DNA of 64,000 bases from positions 160,781-224,780 of the forward strand of contig RQSC01000001.1 in the NCBI GenBank assembly GCA_013416795.1, given 5' to 3'. A program made the translations under genes and the position numbers. The notes beneath the pieces were generated by a model. It worked only from the letters and a program-made list of their open reading frames with translations, was not told the origin of the DNA and did no database searches. Source of the stretch: Prasinococcaceae sp. CCMP 1430 (lineage: Eukaryota > Prasinodermophyta > Palmophyllophyceae > Prasinococcales > Prasinococcaceae). This document shows, piece after piece, positions 39,541 to 49,879 of this stretch; position 1 is the first letter of the stretch, and each line of letters starts with the position of its first letter.

Positions 39541-40585
39541 TGTCCCGCGGCGCCCCCCCCCCCCCCGGCCCTCCTCCACGCCCCCACACTCTCCTTGTCC
39601 CCGAACGCGCAGGGTGGACGATGAGGAGCCGCACGCGATCCGCCGCAAGGCCATTCTTAAGGCCCACCCCGAGGTGCGCGAGCTGTTCGGCCCCGACTGG
39701 ACGACGTGCCCCAAGGCGTTGGGCGTCGTGGCAATGCAGGCGGCCATCGGCAGCTACCTGTCACAGCGCGAGGCCAGCATGCTGCAGATCGTGGCGGTGA
39801 TCTACCTCGTGGGCGCGTTCGCGTCGCAGCACCTCGCGCTCGCCATCCACGAGATCTCACACAACCTGTGCTTCGACGGCCAGGCGCCAAACAAGCTCAT
39901 GGGCATCTTGGCCAACCTCGGCATGGGCGTGCCGTTCTCGACGCTCTTCCAGAAATACCACATGGACCACCACCGCTACCAGGGGCACTGGGGCATCGAC
40001 TCGGACGTGCCGTCGGTGGCGGAGGCCAAGCTGGTGGGCACAAATACCATCTTCAAGCTGGTCTTCATCAACCTGCAGATCCTCGGGTACGCCCTGCGCC
40101 CGATGTTCGTCGAGGCCAAGCCCTTCGATGCGTGGCTTGCCCTCAATTGGGCGGCGGTGGTGGGCTTCGACGCGGCGCTGGTGCACTTTGCGGGGTGGCG
40201 GGCGTTCACGTACATCCTGCTCTCCACGGTCATCGGCGCGGGCCTGCATCCCATCGCGGGCCACTTCATCTCGGAGCACTACACCTTCGAGAAGGGCGCG
40301 CCGTCGCAGGAGACGTACTCGTACTACGGCCCGCTCAACTTCTTCGTGTACAACGTGGGCTACCACAACGAGCACCACGACTTCCCACGCGTGCCCGGCA
40401 GCAGGCTCGCCAAGCTGAAGGCCATCGCCCCGGAGTTCTACGACAACCTGCACTGCCACAAGAGCTGGACCGTCGTGCTCCTCCGCTACATCTTCGACAG
40501 CGAGGTGGGCCCGTTCTCGCGCGTGGTGCGCAAGCCCGCGCAGAGGCGCGGCAAGGCGCTCGTCACCGTCGCCAAGGCCGACTAG
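39371..40585 (+). CDS. DEGS1: Sphingolipid delta-4 desaturase (dihydroceramide desaturase DES1)
   Basis: ER membrane enzyme introducing the 4,5-trans double bond of sphingosine-type bases. The conserved part starts at PHAIRRKAILKAHPEVRELFG. Histidine boxes are HEISHN, YHMDHHRYQG and GYHNEHHDFP; SYYGPLNFFVYNVGYHNEHHDFP is diagnostic for DES1. Hydrophobic segments between boxes fit the family. The 5' end is ambiguous. The frame from ATG 39371 (MRGERRLSRSD) runs unspliced through the poly-C tract as poly-Pro. Alternatively an acceptor (acgcgCAG) at 39612 joins a short first exon to G-GTGGAC (VDDEEPHAIRRK), the usual family layout, where W precedes V. I could not find a convincing first exon. The part from 39613 onward is secure. 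Confidence 0.9.
39494..39566. repeat. Poly-C tracts (47 and 14 nt) with a duplicated flank
   Basis: Two C homopolymers separated by tgtcccgcggcg; the sequence gtcccgcggcgcc also precedes the first tract, so the unit is tandemly duplicated. Prone to polymerase slippage and assembly error. Confidence 0.9.
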
Positions 40586-42318
40586 GCCATCTCTTGATCC
40601 GTCTCGAGCGGCAGCGGCCACCGCCGCTGCCGAGAGCGCGCGTCCGCATGTGTACTCCCACCTGCCGCGCCGTGCGGCGCCGTGTAATTATTTGATATTT
40701 TGGGTGCCTCGCCCACGCGCAGGGCGAGCGCGCGCCTCGCGCGTGTGTGGGCATCGCACGCACACGCGGGGACGAGTGAGGCGCAGATCATACCCACCGC
40801 GTCGCGCGCAGTCGCGCGGCTGGTGGCGGCACGGTTGAGGCGGGCTGTGCCTGCGAGGGCCGCCGCGAGGGAAGGGGGAAAACGAAATTATGTAGACCCT
40901 CCATAGTTTTGGAACCTCAAATATCGATGGCACACACAGTTGAGGTTTGCACCCACGAGATCGAAGGACGAGGGACCGACTGATCGAGCCACGCAATGGT
41001 CTCGCGCGTGCGGCGCGAGCGCGCCCCTCCACCGAGGGACCGAGGCCTGCCTCCGTTCCGCCAGTCGCCGGCGCGGGCCGGGCCGGGAGCGTTGCCGCTC
41101 GCAGCTCGGCCCCTGGCTGGCTAGCTGGCGAGAGGGGTTTCTTCGCCAGCGAGGGCTCCCCCGTCTCGGGGCCGCCTTGCTCCTTCCTCCGTTCTGCCCG
41201 CAGGCACAGCTGCGCCAGCTGGTCCTATCGAGGGTCCGGTAAAAACACGTTGCCCTGAGCCGCTGTGCCCAGCTCCTGGTTGGCCAGCGGCGGTGGAGCA
41301 GGCTGGGCACCGCGCCCCGGCATGGATGGTGGCGCTGCCCGCCCAGCCAGAGCACGTTTATTGTTCCCTCGTGCGTTTCTCCCTGCCCCGACCGATGCCC
41401 GGGCCGTGCCGCGTCCGCGCGCGCGCCCGCTCCTCGCTCGTCGGCGTCGGTCGGCCGTCCGTCAGCGTCATCCGCCCCTTCGGCGTCGGCGCGTGCGATC
41501 GCGATTGCGCTTATCGGCGCGCGGCGGCCGCGCGAGCGAACTGATGGCGGAGCGGAGCCGAAGATCTTTTGCACGCGCGCGCGCGGCGCCAGATCGCGGG
41601 CCCGCGGCAATCAAAACCAAGGCGGGGGCACCCGGCGCGCGCCGAGGGGGCGCCGCCGCAAGCCCGCGCGGGGGAGGGGGCGCACCGACGCCGCGGCGGG
41701 AACGCACACGTAAACCCAAACCGAACGCGACGCCAAACGGACGGAGGCGCAAAGGGGAAAACCAAAAAGAGCACCAAACGCAAACCCGAAACCCGAATGA
41801 CGGAAGGGAGAGGGCAGGGGGGGCGGCCCACTGGAGCATATCTGCGCGCGCGGGCGAGCGGGCGAGCGCGGGTGAGCGGACAGGGGCAGACGGGTGGGGG
41901 GGGGAAGGGGGGGCAAGGGGGGGGAGGAGGGGGCTGGAAAACGGTGCCACTCCGATAGAATTGAGAGCACACACACGTGCGTCGCGCGCGGGCGCGAGCG
42001 AGCGCGCGAGCGCGCGCGTGAGGGCGAGCGAGCGTGAGGGAGCGAGGGCGAGGAAGGGGGCCGCGTCGCGCGCGCTGGCGCTGTTATCGAACGCGTGCGA
42101 GCGTGTGCCCCCGCAGCGCCGCCGACCACGCAGCGCCGCGGGCGCCGCAATAGCGCCGCTGCCGTAGCCGCTGCCCGCGGCGGCGAGCGTGCCCCCGTTG
42201 CTGTTGGGATGCCGCTTGAAGCGCCTCGAGAGGCCCGCTCGCTGACGCACCGGCCCTGCGCCCTGCTACGCCGCGGGCGCCGCCACTCGCCGCGCCGCCT
42301 CAGCAGCCCTCTGCAGTC
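40586..42318. other. Intergenic region with strong inverted repeats and GA-rich tracts
   Basis: 1.7 kb between DES1 and the LHC gene. Between 41075 and 41310 there are several perfect stems: GAGCG/CGCTC with a TTGC loop (41087-41100), GCTGGCGA/TCGCCAGC (41124-41150), and GTGCCCAG plus CCTG / CAGG plus CTGGGCAC (41265-41310). From 41620 to 42060 there are G-runs and gagcgagcg repeats. No protein family recognised in any frame. May hold a structured non-coding RNA. Confidence 0.4.
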
Positions 42319-43321
42319 ATGTTCGCCGCCAGCACCCGCGTGTCGCGCGTGGCCGCCTCCATGGCGACCAAGAAGGTCCAGAAGAAGAAGGCCAAGGCGA
42401 CGCCCGCCGGCGGCCTGTCGCCCGTCGTTGACGAGGACTACCAGGGCTACGTGTTCGGCCTCTACCCCGAGTGGGGTACGTACCCGGGCTCGGGCGATGA
42501 GGTCCCGGGCATCCCCTTCGAGGAGGCCAAGAACGCCGAGCGGTGCGTGCGCGCGCGCGCGCAGGCGCCGGCGCGGGCGCGTCCGTGGGCATGGACGCGT
42601 CGACGTCCGCACGCGCGGGCGCGAGCGCGAGCGCGTCCACAGGCGCGGGCGAGCCCGCGCGATGCGCTGCAATCGGCGCTGGGCGCGGAATCGGATAGTG
42701 CGCCCGAACGCCCTCAACGGCCCCGTGCGCGTGGGAGCGCGCAACGCGTCGCTGACTCCAGCTGCGGCGCACCTCGCACGCGCCCCATCTGCACCCCCTC
42801 CGCCCGCTCGCCTGCCTGCCCCCGTTCACCGCAGCGAGGTGATCCACGGCCGCTTCGCCATGCTGGGCGTGACCGGCGCGTGGGCGCAGGAGAACCTGGG
42901 CGAGGGCCCGTGGTTCGACGCTGGCGCCGCGTGCACGCCGTCGGCGTGCGAGATCAACTACCTCGGCCAGGAGGCGTTCGGCAACACGCCCAACGCGTTC
43001 GCGATCATTGTCGTCGTCGAGATTCTCACCTTCGGCTACGCCGAGGCTCTGCGCACGGGCGTGGTGGACTCTGCCTTCCCGGAGCTCACCCAGGGCGACG
43101 CGTACCCTGGCGGCCGCTTCGACCCCCTCAACCAGCTGGGGATGGACAACCTGGAGGAGCTCAAGCTCAAGGAGCTCAAGCACTGCCGCCTGGCCATGTT
43201 CGCGTGGCTCGGCCTCATCGCGCAGGCCGCCGCCACCAAGCAGGGCCCGATCGCCAACTGGTCGGCGCACGTCTCGGACCCCGCTGCCGTCAACATCGTC
43301 AGCGTCTTCCAGAACCGCTAA
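42319..43321 (+). CDS. Light-harvesting chlorophyll-binding protein (LHC/FCP superfamily), two exons
   Basis: Thylakoid antenna protein, 236 aa. Exons 42319-42542 and 42835-43321; intron 42543-42834 (GTGCGT...CCGCAG, phase 2) splits the Arg codon of NAER-SEVIHGRFAML, giving NAERSE... The first chlorophyll-binding helix is EVIHGRFAMLGVTGAWAQE (ExxHxRxAM) and the third is ELKLKELKHCRLAMFAWLGLIAQ (ExxxxRxAM pattern). The middle helix is NAFAIIVVVEILTFGYAEALR. FDPLN precedes helix 3 as usual. The N-terminal about 30 residues (MFAASTRVSRVAAS...KKVQKKKAKA) form a short transit peptide; no clear ER signal sequence is seen. Subgroup (Lhcf, Lhcr, Lhca-like) not assigned. Confidence 0.92.
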
Positions 43322-44028
43322 GCGATTTTTTGGTGCGCCTCGTACGCGCTGCGTCGGCGCGACCTTCGCGCCGCGCAACCAAGATGCCTCGCCTCGATCG
43401 CAAGGCAGGAGGCACTGGCGCACGCGCGGCCGTTGCCGTGCGCGAGTTGTAACAAGTTTGCGAGTGGATGGAGAAGACGGGAGGGCGTGCGCGTGTGCGC
43501 ATGCGGCGCTGTGCGTGCGTGCGGACGGACGGGCTGGCTGGCGGGCGCGCAGGCGTGCGCGGGGCTGCGCGCGCAGCGTTGCTGCGGAGCACGAGGGACG
43601 CGAGCGCAGCGGCCAGGGCCGCATGGGCGGGCACGACCGCCAACCCAAATATATAGGGTATGAAGTCCGTTTTTGGGGATGCAGAGTGGCACGCAGAACT
43701 CTTTTTGCGAGCACAGGGTTTGTGTGTATGTCGAGCTCCGGTGCTACGCTGGCACCGAATTCCACCGTGGATGGATGGATGTTGAAAAGGGGCAGCGAAG
43801 CGCGGCTGCGCCACTGTGCGTTTTCGCTCCCCGCCCGCCACCGCGGGGCTGGGGGGGGGGGGAGGGGCGGACCCCTCCCCCGCCGTCGAAGGTGCAGGGC
43901 GAGGACTAGGCGGGTCGCAGGTGGCGATCGCGCGCGAGATCGAGCCTGTCCGCGCGCGCGATCGCCCGTGCGGCGTGGCGTGCCCCGCGCGCGCGAGAAA
44001 GACAGACAGAGCTCTTCGCGGCGACGAG
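43322..44028. other. Intergenic region
   Basis: 3' UTR of the LHC gene and upstream region of VPS54, both on the plus strand. Contains a G-tract near 43851. No gene recognised. Confidence 0.4.
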
Positions 44029-47000
44029 ATGGCGCCGCTGCCGGGTGCCCAGGCAGCGGCCGGCGGGCATGGCGCGTCGGCCGCCACGGCGAGCGCCGCG
44101 GCGTCCTCGGCGGGCGTGGCGCGCGAGCGGTACTCCGCGGGCCAGAGCTTGTCGGCTGTTCTCTCCGCACCTCCCAGCATGGGCTCGGACGCTGGCTCCG
44201 GCTGGTACGAGTGGGGCACGTCGGTCGCTGGCGCGATGTACGAGAGCGCGTACGGGTACGCGTATGGCGGTGCGAGCGAGGACGCAGTACCGCCGCTCGC
44301 GCCGGGCGTGCTGCCTGAGGTGCGCCGAGAAGAGTTCGAGCCCTACCTGCAGCGGTACGCCGAGGTGTACCGGCGCCATGCGCTCGCGTCGAACGCGCTC
44401 GCCGCGCGCGACAGCCGTGCGCGCACGGGCGCGCGACAGGGCGCGCAGGGCGCTGGGCTCGTCGCGTGCATGCGCGCTGTGCCCGAGCTCTTCTTCGCCG
44501 AGGACTTCAACCTGGGAGCTCCGGGAACTTTTGCCGCTATCTGCCCCGAGTACAGCGTGCCTGGCAGCCTCGTGCTGCAGGAGCGCCTGAGTCACCACTT
44601 GGACTTCATCGAGCAGCACCTGCTCGCAGAGATCGAGGCGCGGTCGGGCTCATTCTTCGACGCGCTGGGCGCGCTCCAGGGTCTCGGCGAGGCCGTTCGC
44701 GAGGGGCGCGAGCAGGCGACGCGCTGCCGCGCGGGTCAGGCGCTGCTGGCGGAGAGGTTGTGCGGCTGCGCTGTGCGCGTGCGCGCTCTGCAGCGCGAGC
44801 GAGAGAATGCGGCCAGCGCGCTGCGCTTGCTCGAGCTGGTGGGCGAGGTCGCTGCGGCGGCCGACGCGCTGCCCATGCTGCTGCAGGGGGGTGACTACAT
44901 GGGCGTGCTGGACCTGGTGGAAGACGTTCAAGGCGTCGTGGTGCGCGAACAGCTCACGGGCGTCGCCGCGCTGCGAAGCCTGCCCGGAAAGCTCGGCGAC
45001 GCGGTCGCTGAGGCCGACAAGGCCATGACTGACGAGCTCGTGCGCGCAGCGACCGGGGCGGCTGCCCTGGGCGCGGGCGCCTGGGCGGCCGGGGCGGCGG
45101 CGGCCGCCGCCGAGTTACGCGCGGGTGGACACAGCGTTCCTGCGGAGCTCTCGCGCGCCGCGGCGGAGGAGGCCGCGGCCGCGGCGGACAAGGCACTCGG
45201 CGCGATGGACTTTGCCGAGGCGAGCGGTACCGGGAGTGAGGACGCGGCGCTTCAGGCGGAGCTCCTGCCGCTTGTGGTGGGTCTCATGCGGTCGGGCAAA
45301 CTCGCTGAGGCTCTGGTGTCGCTGAAGGTCGCGATGGCGACCGAAACGAAGGCGGCAATCAAGTCCGCGATCGCGTTCGTCCTCCCCATGCTCCTCACCA
45401 CCGGCGACGAGGACAGCGCCGGGCTGGACGAGGAGCCGCTGGGCAGTGCGGCGGAGACAGGGGGGGAGGCGCTCTCGCTGGCCGAGAAGCTGCGAGCGCT
45501 CCTGCCGGCGCGCTTCAGCGCGCTGCTGCGGGCCGTCACGGCGACGGTGGGGGTGCTGCTGTGGAGGGCTCGCACCGTCGGCGCTGCGGTGGAGGCAGCG
45601 TACACCGCAGCGCAGCTTCGGCGGGAGGAGGAAGCGAAACAGAGGGAGCGCGCCGAGCAGCTGGCGCGGCAGCAAGGGTCGGCAGAGGCTGAGGGTAGAA
45701 GCGTAGACGGCGGCCAAGAGGGCAGCGGCGGTGGTGCCGAGGCTGGCGGAGAGTCCTCGCCTCAGTCGTCTGGTGCGCAGCCGGATCGCGAATGGTCCGA
45801 TGCGCGGGAGGAGGCGAAGCGCGAGTGCGCGGCGATCGCTGCCGCGGTGGCCGACGCCGCGGAGGCCCGCTGGGCGAGGCTGCTGGGCGTACGTGCCGCG
45901 GAGCACGCTCGCCTACCGCTTGCGTCGCTGGCATCGCTCGCCTCTGCAGCGCACTCGTTCATGTCGAAGGCTGAGGCGGCGCGAGGGCGTCCGTGCTACT
46001 CACTGCGCGGCACAGTGCAGAGCCAATGCGCGACGTGGCTCGACACGCTCGCCGCCAACGCGGAGAGCAAGCTTGCTGCGCTGCTCGACGCGGAGACGTG
46101 GGTGGCCGTAGCCACGCCTGTCGAGCTGGGCGGCATAGCCGCATCGCTCGTCGGCTCTTCGGCTGACGGCGTCAGCACGAGCGGTGGCGAGGGCAATGGT
46201 GATGGCGGCGACGCCAACGATGAGTGTGGCGCGCTCTCGCGTGCGGGCGACGCGCCAAGCGGCGGCGGACCCCTCAACGGTAGCAACGGCGCCAGCAATG
46301 GCGGCGAGGCCAAATTCGTCGAGGTGGGCGGCGTGCGATACCACCTCGTGCGCTCGGCGCTCGCGGCGGCGCAGTCGATGCGCGCGCTGCTGGACGCGGC
46401 CTCGGCCATGCCGCAGCTCGCGCCGGAGGTACCGAGCCGCATCGCGTCGCTGATGCGCTCATTCAACGCCCGCTCCTGCAAGCTGGTGCTTGGCGCCGGT
46501 GCGCTTCGGACTGCTGGCCTCAAGTCGATCACTGCCAAGCACCTCGCAATGGCCTCGCAGGCGCTCACATTCTTTCTCGCGGCGCTGCAGACCGTGTCCA
46601 GCGCGACGCGCTCCTCCCTTGCGGGGCCGCGTGGCACTGTCGCCGTGAACGAGCTCGAGCGGGTCGCAGGCGACATGACCAAGCACCGCGCGGAGATCTA
46701 CACCAAGCTTCAGACAATAATGCGCGAGCGCCTCGAGGTGCACGCGCGTAGGCTACCCGAGCTGCAGGCGGCCTGGGCGGCGCCGACGCGGGCGGTGCCC
46801 GCTGACGACGAGCCCCCCTCGGCGTTCGCCGGGTCGGTGATAAAGGAGGTGGGCGTCCTCCACCGCGTGCTCTCGCCCGTGCTCACCGAGGACGAGATGC
46901 GTGCCGTCTTCGGCCGGGTGGCGACGAGCCTATCGGCGCGCGCGGCGGAGCTGCTCAAGGCGCTTTCCACGCGCGCTCTCGGCGAGGGCGTCGACTTGGA

Positions 47001-47136
47001 CAAGGCGGCCCACAGAACCAGGGTGGCGGCGTACGCTGCAGTGGACGCGCGCGCCGTCCGCACGTCCCTGAGCGCGCTCCCGGGCGCTGAGGCCGCATGC
47101 GCGCCGCTGGAGGCCTTCGGAGTGCGCGCGCCGTGA
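44029..47136 (+). CDS. VPS54: VPS54, GARP complex subunit
   Basis: Subunit of the Golgi-associated retrograde protein tethering complex, which captures endosome-derived vesicles at the trans-Golgi. The 1035-residue single-exon protein starts at ATG 44029. Family blocks: VPELFFAEDFNLGAPGTFAAICP (the conserved PxxFF motif), then LQERLSHHLDFIEQHLLAEIEARSGSFFDALGALQ and DYMGVLDLVEDVQ in the N-terminal coiled-coil part. The Vps54-like C-terminal domain contains ASQALTFFLAALQTV and MTKHRAEIYTKLQTIMRERLEVH (the helical region bearing the wobbler site in mouse). Central region (about residues 530-600) is Q/E/G-rich and disordered, and another Gly-rich linker lies near 740. Length is close to the family norm. 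Confidence 0.93.
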   Translation: MAPLPGAQAAAGGHGASAATASAAASSAGVARERYSAGQSLSAVLSAPPSMGSDAGSGWYEWGTSVAGAMYESAYGYAYGGASEDAVPPLAPGVLPEVRREEFEPYLQRYAEVYRRHALASNALAARDSRARTGARQGAQGAGLVACMRAVPELFFAEDFNLGAPGTFAAICPEYSVPGSLVLQERLSHHLDFIEQHLLAEIEARSGSFFDALGALQGLGEAVREGREQATRCRAGQALLAERLCGCAVRVRALQRERENAASALRLLELVGEVAAAADALPMLLQGGDYMGVLDLVEDVQGVVVREQLTGVAALRSLPGKLGDAVAEADKAMTDELVRAATGAAALGAGAWAAGAAAAAAELRAGGHSVPAELSRAAAEEAAAAADKALGAMDFAEASGTGSEDAALQAELLPLVVGLMRSGKLAEALVSLKVAMATETKAAIKSAIAFVLPMLLTTGDEDSAGLDEEPLGSAAETGGEALSLAEKLRALLPARFSALLRAVTATVGVLLWRARTVGAAVEAAYTAAQLRREEEAKQRERAEQLARQQGSAEAEGRSVDGGQEGSGGGAEAGGESSPQSSGAQPDREWSDAREEAKRECAAIAAAVADAAEARWARLLGVRAAEHARLPLASLASLASAAHSFMSKAEAARGRPCYSLRGTVQSQCATWLDTLAANAESKLAALLDAETWVAVATPVELGGIAASLVGSSADGVSTSGGEGNGDGGDANDECGALSRAGDAPSGGGPLNGSNGASNGGEAKFVEVGGVRYHLVRSALAAAQSMRALLDAASAMPQLAPEVPSRIASLMRSFNARSCKLVLGAGALRTAGLKSITAKHLAMASQALTFFLAALQTVSSATRSSLAGPRGTVAVNELERVAGDMTKHRAEIYTKLQTIMRERLEVHARRLPELQAAWAAPTRAVPADDEPPSAFAGSVIKEVGVLHRVLSPVLTEDEMRAVFGRVATSLSARAAELLKALSTRALGEGVDLDKAAHRTRVAAYAAVDARAVRTSLSALPGAEAACAPLEAFGVRAP

Positions 47137-47372
47137 CTGCTGCGCGGGGCCGTGCGAAAGCGTCTGCTGGTGCCACCACCACCACTACTAATACAGGTAC
47201 TCTTTACCGCGGACGCTGGCGCCGCGCCGCGTCGTGCTGTCCCCACTCGCGCCGGCGAGCGCCCCACTCTCGAAGGCGGGGGCTCGCATGCGCTTCGCGA
47301 GGGCGTGCCTCTCTTCCTGCTCATCCACGTCTCGGCGCCCATGACTCGTGCGTGTGCGCTAGAAGACGGTGC

Positions 47373-49243
47373 CTACTTGGAGGGCCACAGGAGCGCGCGA
47401 TCGTACGCCGCGTCCGCGCCTGGCCCACGCACAAATGCAGTCGCCAGGCGCTGCGCAACGCCTGCCAGCAGCCACGCGATCGCCGCGGTGGCGAATAGCA
47501 CGGACGCGAGGCTGGGTCGTGCCTTGGCCTGCGCCACCGCCGCCCCGAGCGCCGCCAGAGGTGCGGTGACACGCAGCACCCTATGAATCAAAAGGGCACC
47601 ACGCATGGTCTTCTGGCAGCTGGCACACATGCGCGTGTGGCTGGTCCAGCGGTCGAAGACTTCGTGTACCTCGGCCGATGCGCCTGGCGCGAAGGGAACG
47701 TCACCGCCACCGAACTTGTCCAGCCAACGGCGCAGCGCACGCACGCCACTGTCGGCCACACTGGGCAGGCGCGTCACGCTCTTTGGCCCGCCGGCTCGGT
47801 CTTCGGCTTGCATCATCAGCAGGTCTTGCGTCACGAGCTTGAAATTTTGCAAGTGAAAGAGCGCGATCACCAGGTGACCGAGGCCCGCAAACGGACCTGA
47901 CGTCGGCGGCGACGGCACGACCTTGCCGTCACCGAAGGCGAATGTGCCAACCACGCGCGTGACGCGAGGGCTGGCCGGGACGAAGAAGATGTGCGCCTTC
48001 ATGGTGCCCTTGCCGTCCGCATCCGCGTACTCCGTCGTCACGCTGCAGGGCGCGCGGAAGGTGCGCACGCCCGTGGCAGGCTGCCGCGTGACCGAGTACG
48101 AGTCGTGGCGCATCCGCAGGCCGCCCGCATCCATGGACTCGAGATTGTACGCGGTCATCGGTGAGGCGCGCTCCGGCGAAAATTTGCCGATGCCCTCGTG
48201 GAGGAACTCCGCATGGCATGGATCGAGCCCATTCGAGACGAAGGCCCACCACGACGCTGGCGACTCGGCGATGGTGACTACGCCGTTTTCGAAGGCGCCT
48301 GCAGCCCAACTGGGCATGGCATCGCCCGGCGGCGGTGCGGCGGCTGCCTCCGCGCTGGCGCCCTTGCCTGCACTGCCCCAGGCGAACAGCATGCCGTGTG
48401 CGACAGTCGTCGGCCGCAGGGTGCTGCTCAATCCGCAGGGCGCGGGGGGGCCGCCCATCGGCAGCGAGGCGCACGCACCGGCACCGTCGAACGCCCACCC
48501 GTGGTACCTGCACACAAGCTTGCCATCCTGCGCGTTGCGAGTGCCAAGAGAGAGCGGCGCAGAGCGATGCGGACACGCGTCGTCGGCCACCCGCCACCCG
48601 AGGGCGTTGTCCTCCTCCTCCGTCGGCTGTTTCGCGTCAGGAGCACTCTGCCAGACCACGAGTGACTTGCCCAGCAGCTCCCAGCGGCTGGGAGCGCTCG
48701 CGTCGAGATTGCGCAACGGGGCGATCGGGTACCAAGCTCGCTCCCAGTCGAAGCTGCGGCAATAGACGTCCAACACCGACGAGCACGTGGAGCGGACGCG
48801 TCAGAGAGGAAGCGGTGCAAGAGCGGAAGGGCGGGGCACGACGGCTGTTACGCGCTGCCGAAGCGACGACAGATCCGCGCTTGCCAGACAGGCAGAGACA
48901 CGCGCCGCGGCGACCAACGCGGCGATCGCACCCGAGCGCGCGCGCAGCAGGGGCGGCAGTAGACGAGGACGGACCTCTGTGGAGGGGCCGCTACCTTGCT
49001 GGCAACTTCCTGCGCGCCGCGCGCGCTGCGCGTGGCTGCCGCCTTGGTGCGCCGCCGCCAGCGGCGCGCCTGCGCAGGCGCCGCGGGCGATGGGGGAACC
49101 GGTGCGCTGCGCGGCCGGCCGAAGCCGGCGCGCAGCATCGTGCGGCGTGCGGCGGTCTTGCGATCACAGGCACCGAACGTCTCGAGGCACAGAGCGCTCT
49201 TCAAGCTGATGGGGGCCCGCGCGGCGCACCCTGCGCCGTGCAT
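47373..49243 (-). CDS. Rieske iron-sulfur oxygenase of the PAO/TIC55/CAO family, two exons
   Basis: Predicted plastid envelope or thylakoid mono-oxygenase. Exon 1 is 48975-49243 and exon 2 is 47373-48753; the intron begins GTCCGT and ends TTGCCGCAG, phase 2, giving PPQ-SFDWERAWYPIAPL. The Rieske cluster ligands are CPHRSAPL and CRYHGW (CxH...CxxH). The mononuclear iron motif DPCHAEFLH (DxxHx4H) follows. The C-terminal CxxC of pheophorbide-a-oxygenase relatives is in RWTSHTRMCASCQKTM, and two hydrophobic segments anchor the C terminus (LRVTAPLAALGAAVAQ and VLFATAAIAWLLAG). Exon 1 is a basic leader, with ATG 49243 or 49138. The family includes PAO (chlorophyll breakdown), TIC55, CAO and PTC52; PAO-like is my best guess, not proven. 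Confidence 0.85.
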
Positions 49244-49879
49244 ACGTTGTGCTGCTGCCGACCGCAGGCGGCCCGGGGTCAGCGGGCGCAGACGTCGCGA
49301 CCGCCGTTTTTTTTTTTGGAACCATCCTGTCTCACGTTACGTCTTCAACACCCCCACCGCTCCGTGCCTGCACGCGTGGAGTGGCGATGGTCCTCCGTGG
49401 CAACACGGACTTTTCGGATTTAGGACTTTTCCGAGCGCTTTTTTTGGGGGACGAACACGTTTCCTAACTGTCGTCGCACTCATTGATCAGTGAATGATTG
49501 CAATCCTTCGCAAAACTTGACTCACCCCTCGCCACGCTCGTGCACCTGGGCGTGTCGAGCGCGCACTGACAGGCGAGCGAGAGCCTGGAGGGGGCACGAG
49601 CAGCGAGAGTGTGCGGAAGACGAACAGGAGGGGCCGCGCACGCGCTGTCGGTGCTCGATGCGAGTGATGAACGTGCTTGTGAACGTGCTTGTGAACGTGC
49701 CAGCCTACTCTAAATCTCGCTGCAATGGGGATGGCGCCCCGCACCCTCTGAAGCTCGCTCTGCGGCAGCTACAAATACCGCAACGATCGGCGCCCGCGCG
49801 GCCGGGACCGTTGCGCGACACGCCGGCTCTCGCGAGCGGTACCAGCCTGTTTGCTCGAAGAGTACCCCGTCGGTGTGCC
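49244..49879. other. Intergenic region with small tandem repeat
   Basis: Between the oxygenase start and the PLGG1 stop (both minus strand). Contains a T-tract (49308-49318) and three copies of a 12-nt unit gtgaacgtgctt near 49668-49700. No gene recognised. Confidence 0.5.

Noticed and set aside
39428-39747. Poly-Gly and poly-Pro proteins over the C tracts
   Set aside because: They are produced by homopolymers on both strands, with no conserved sequence.
41265-42167. Plus-strand frame of 300 codons before the LHC gene
   Set aside because: It consists of Arg/Gly/Ala-rich sequence from simple repeats; it lacks any domain and is not spliced to the LHC exon in a supported way.
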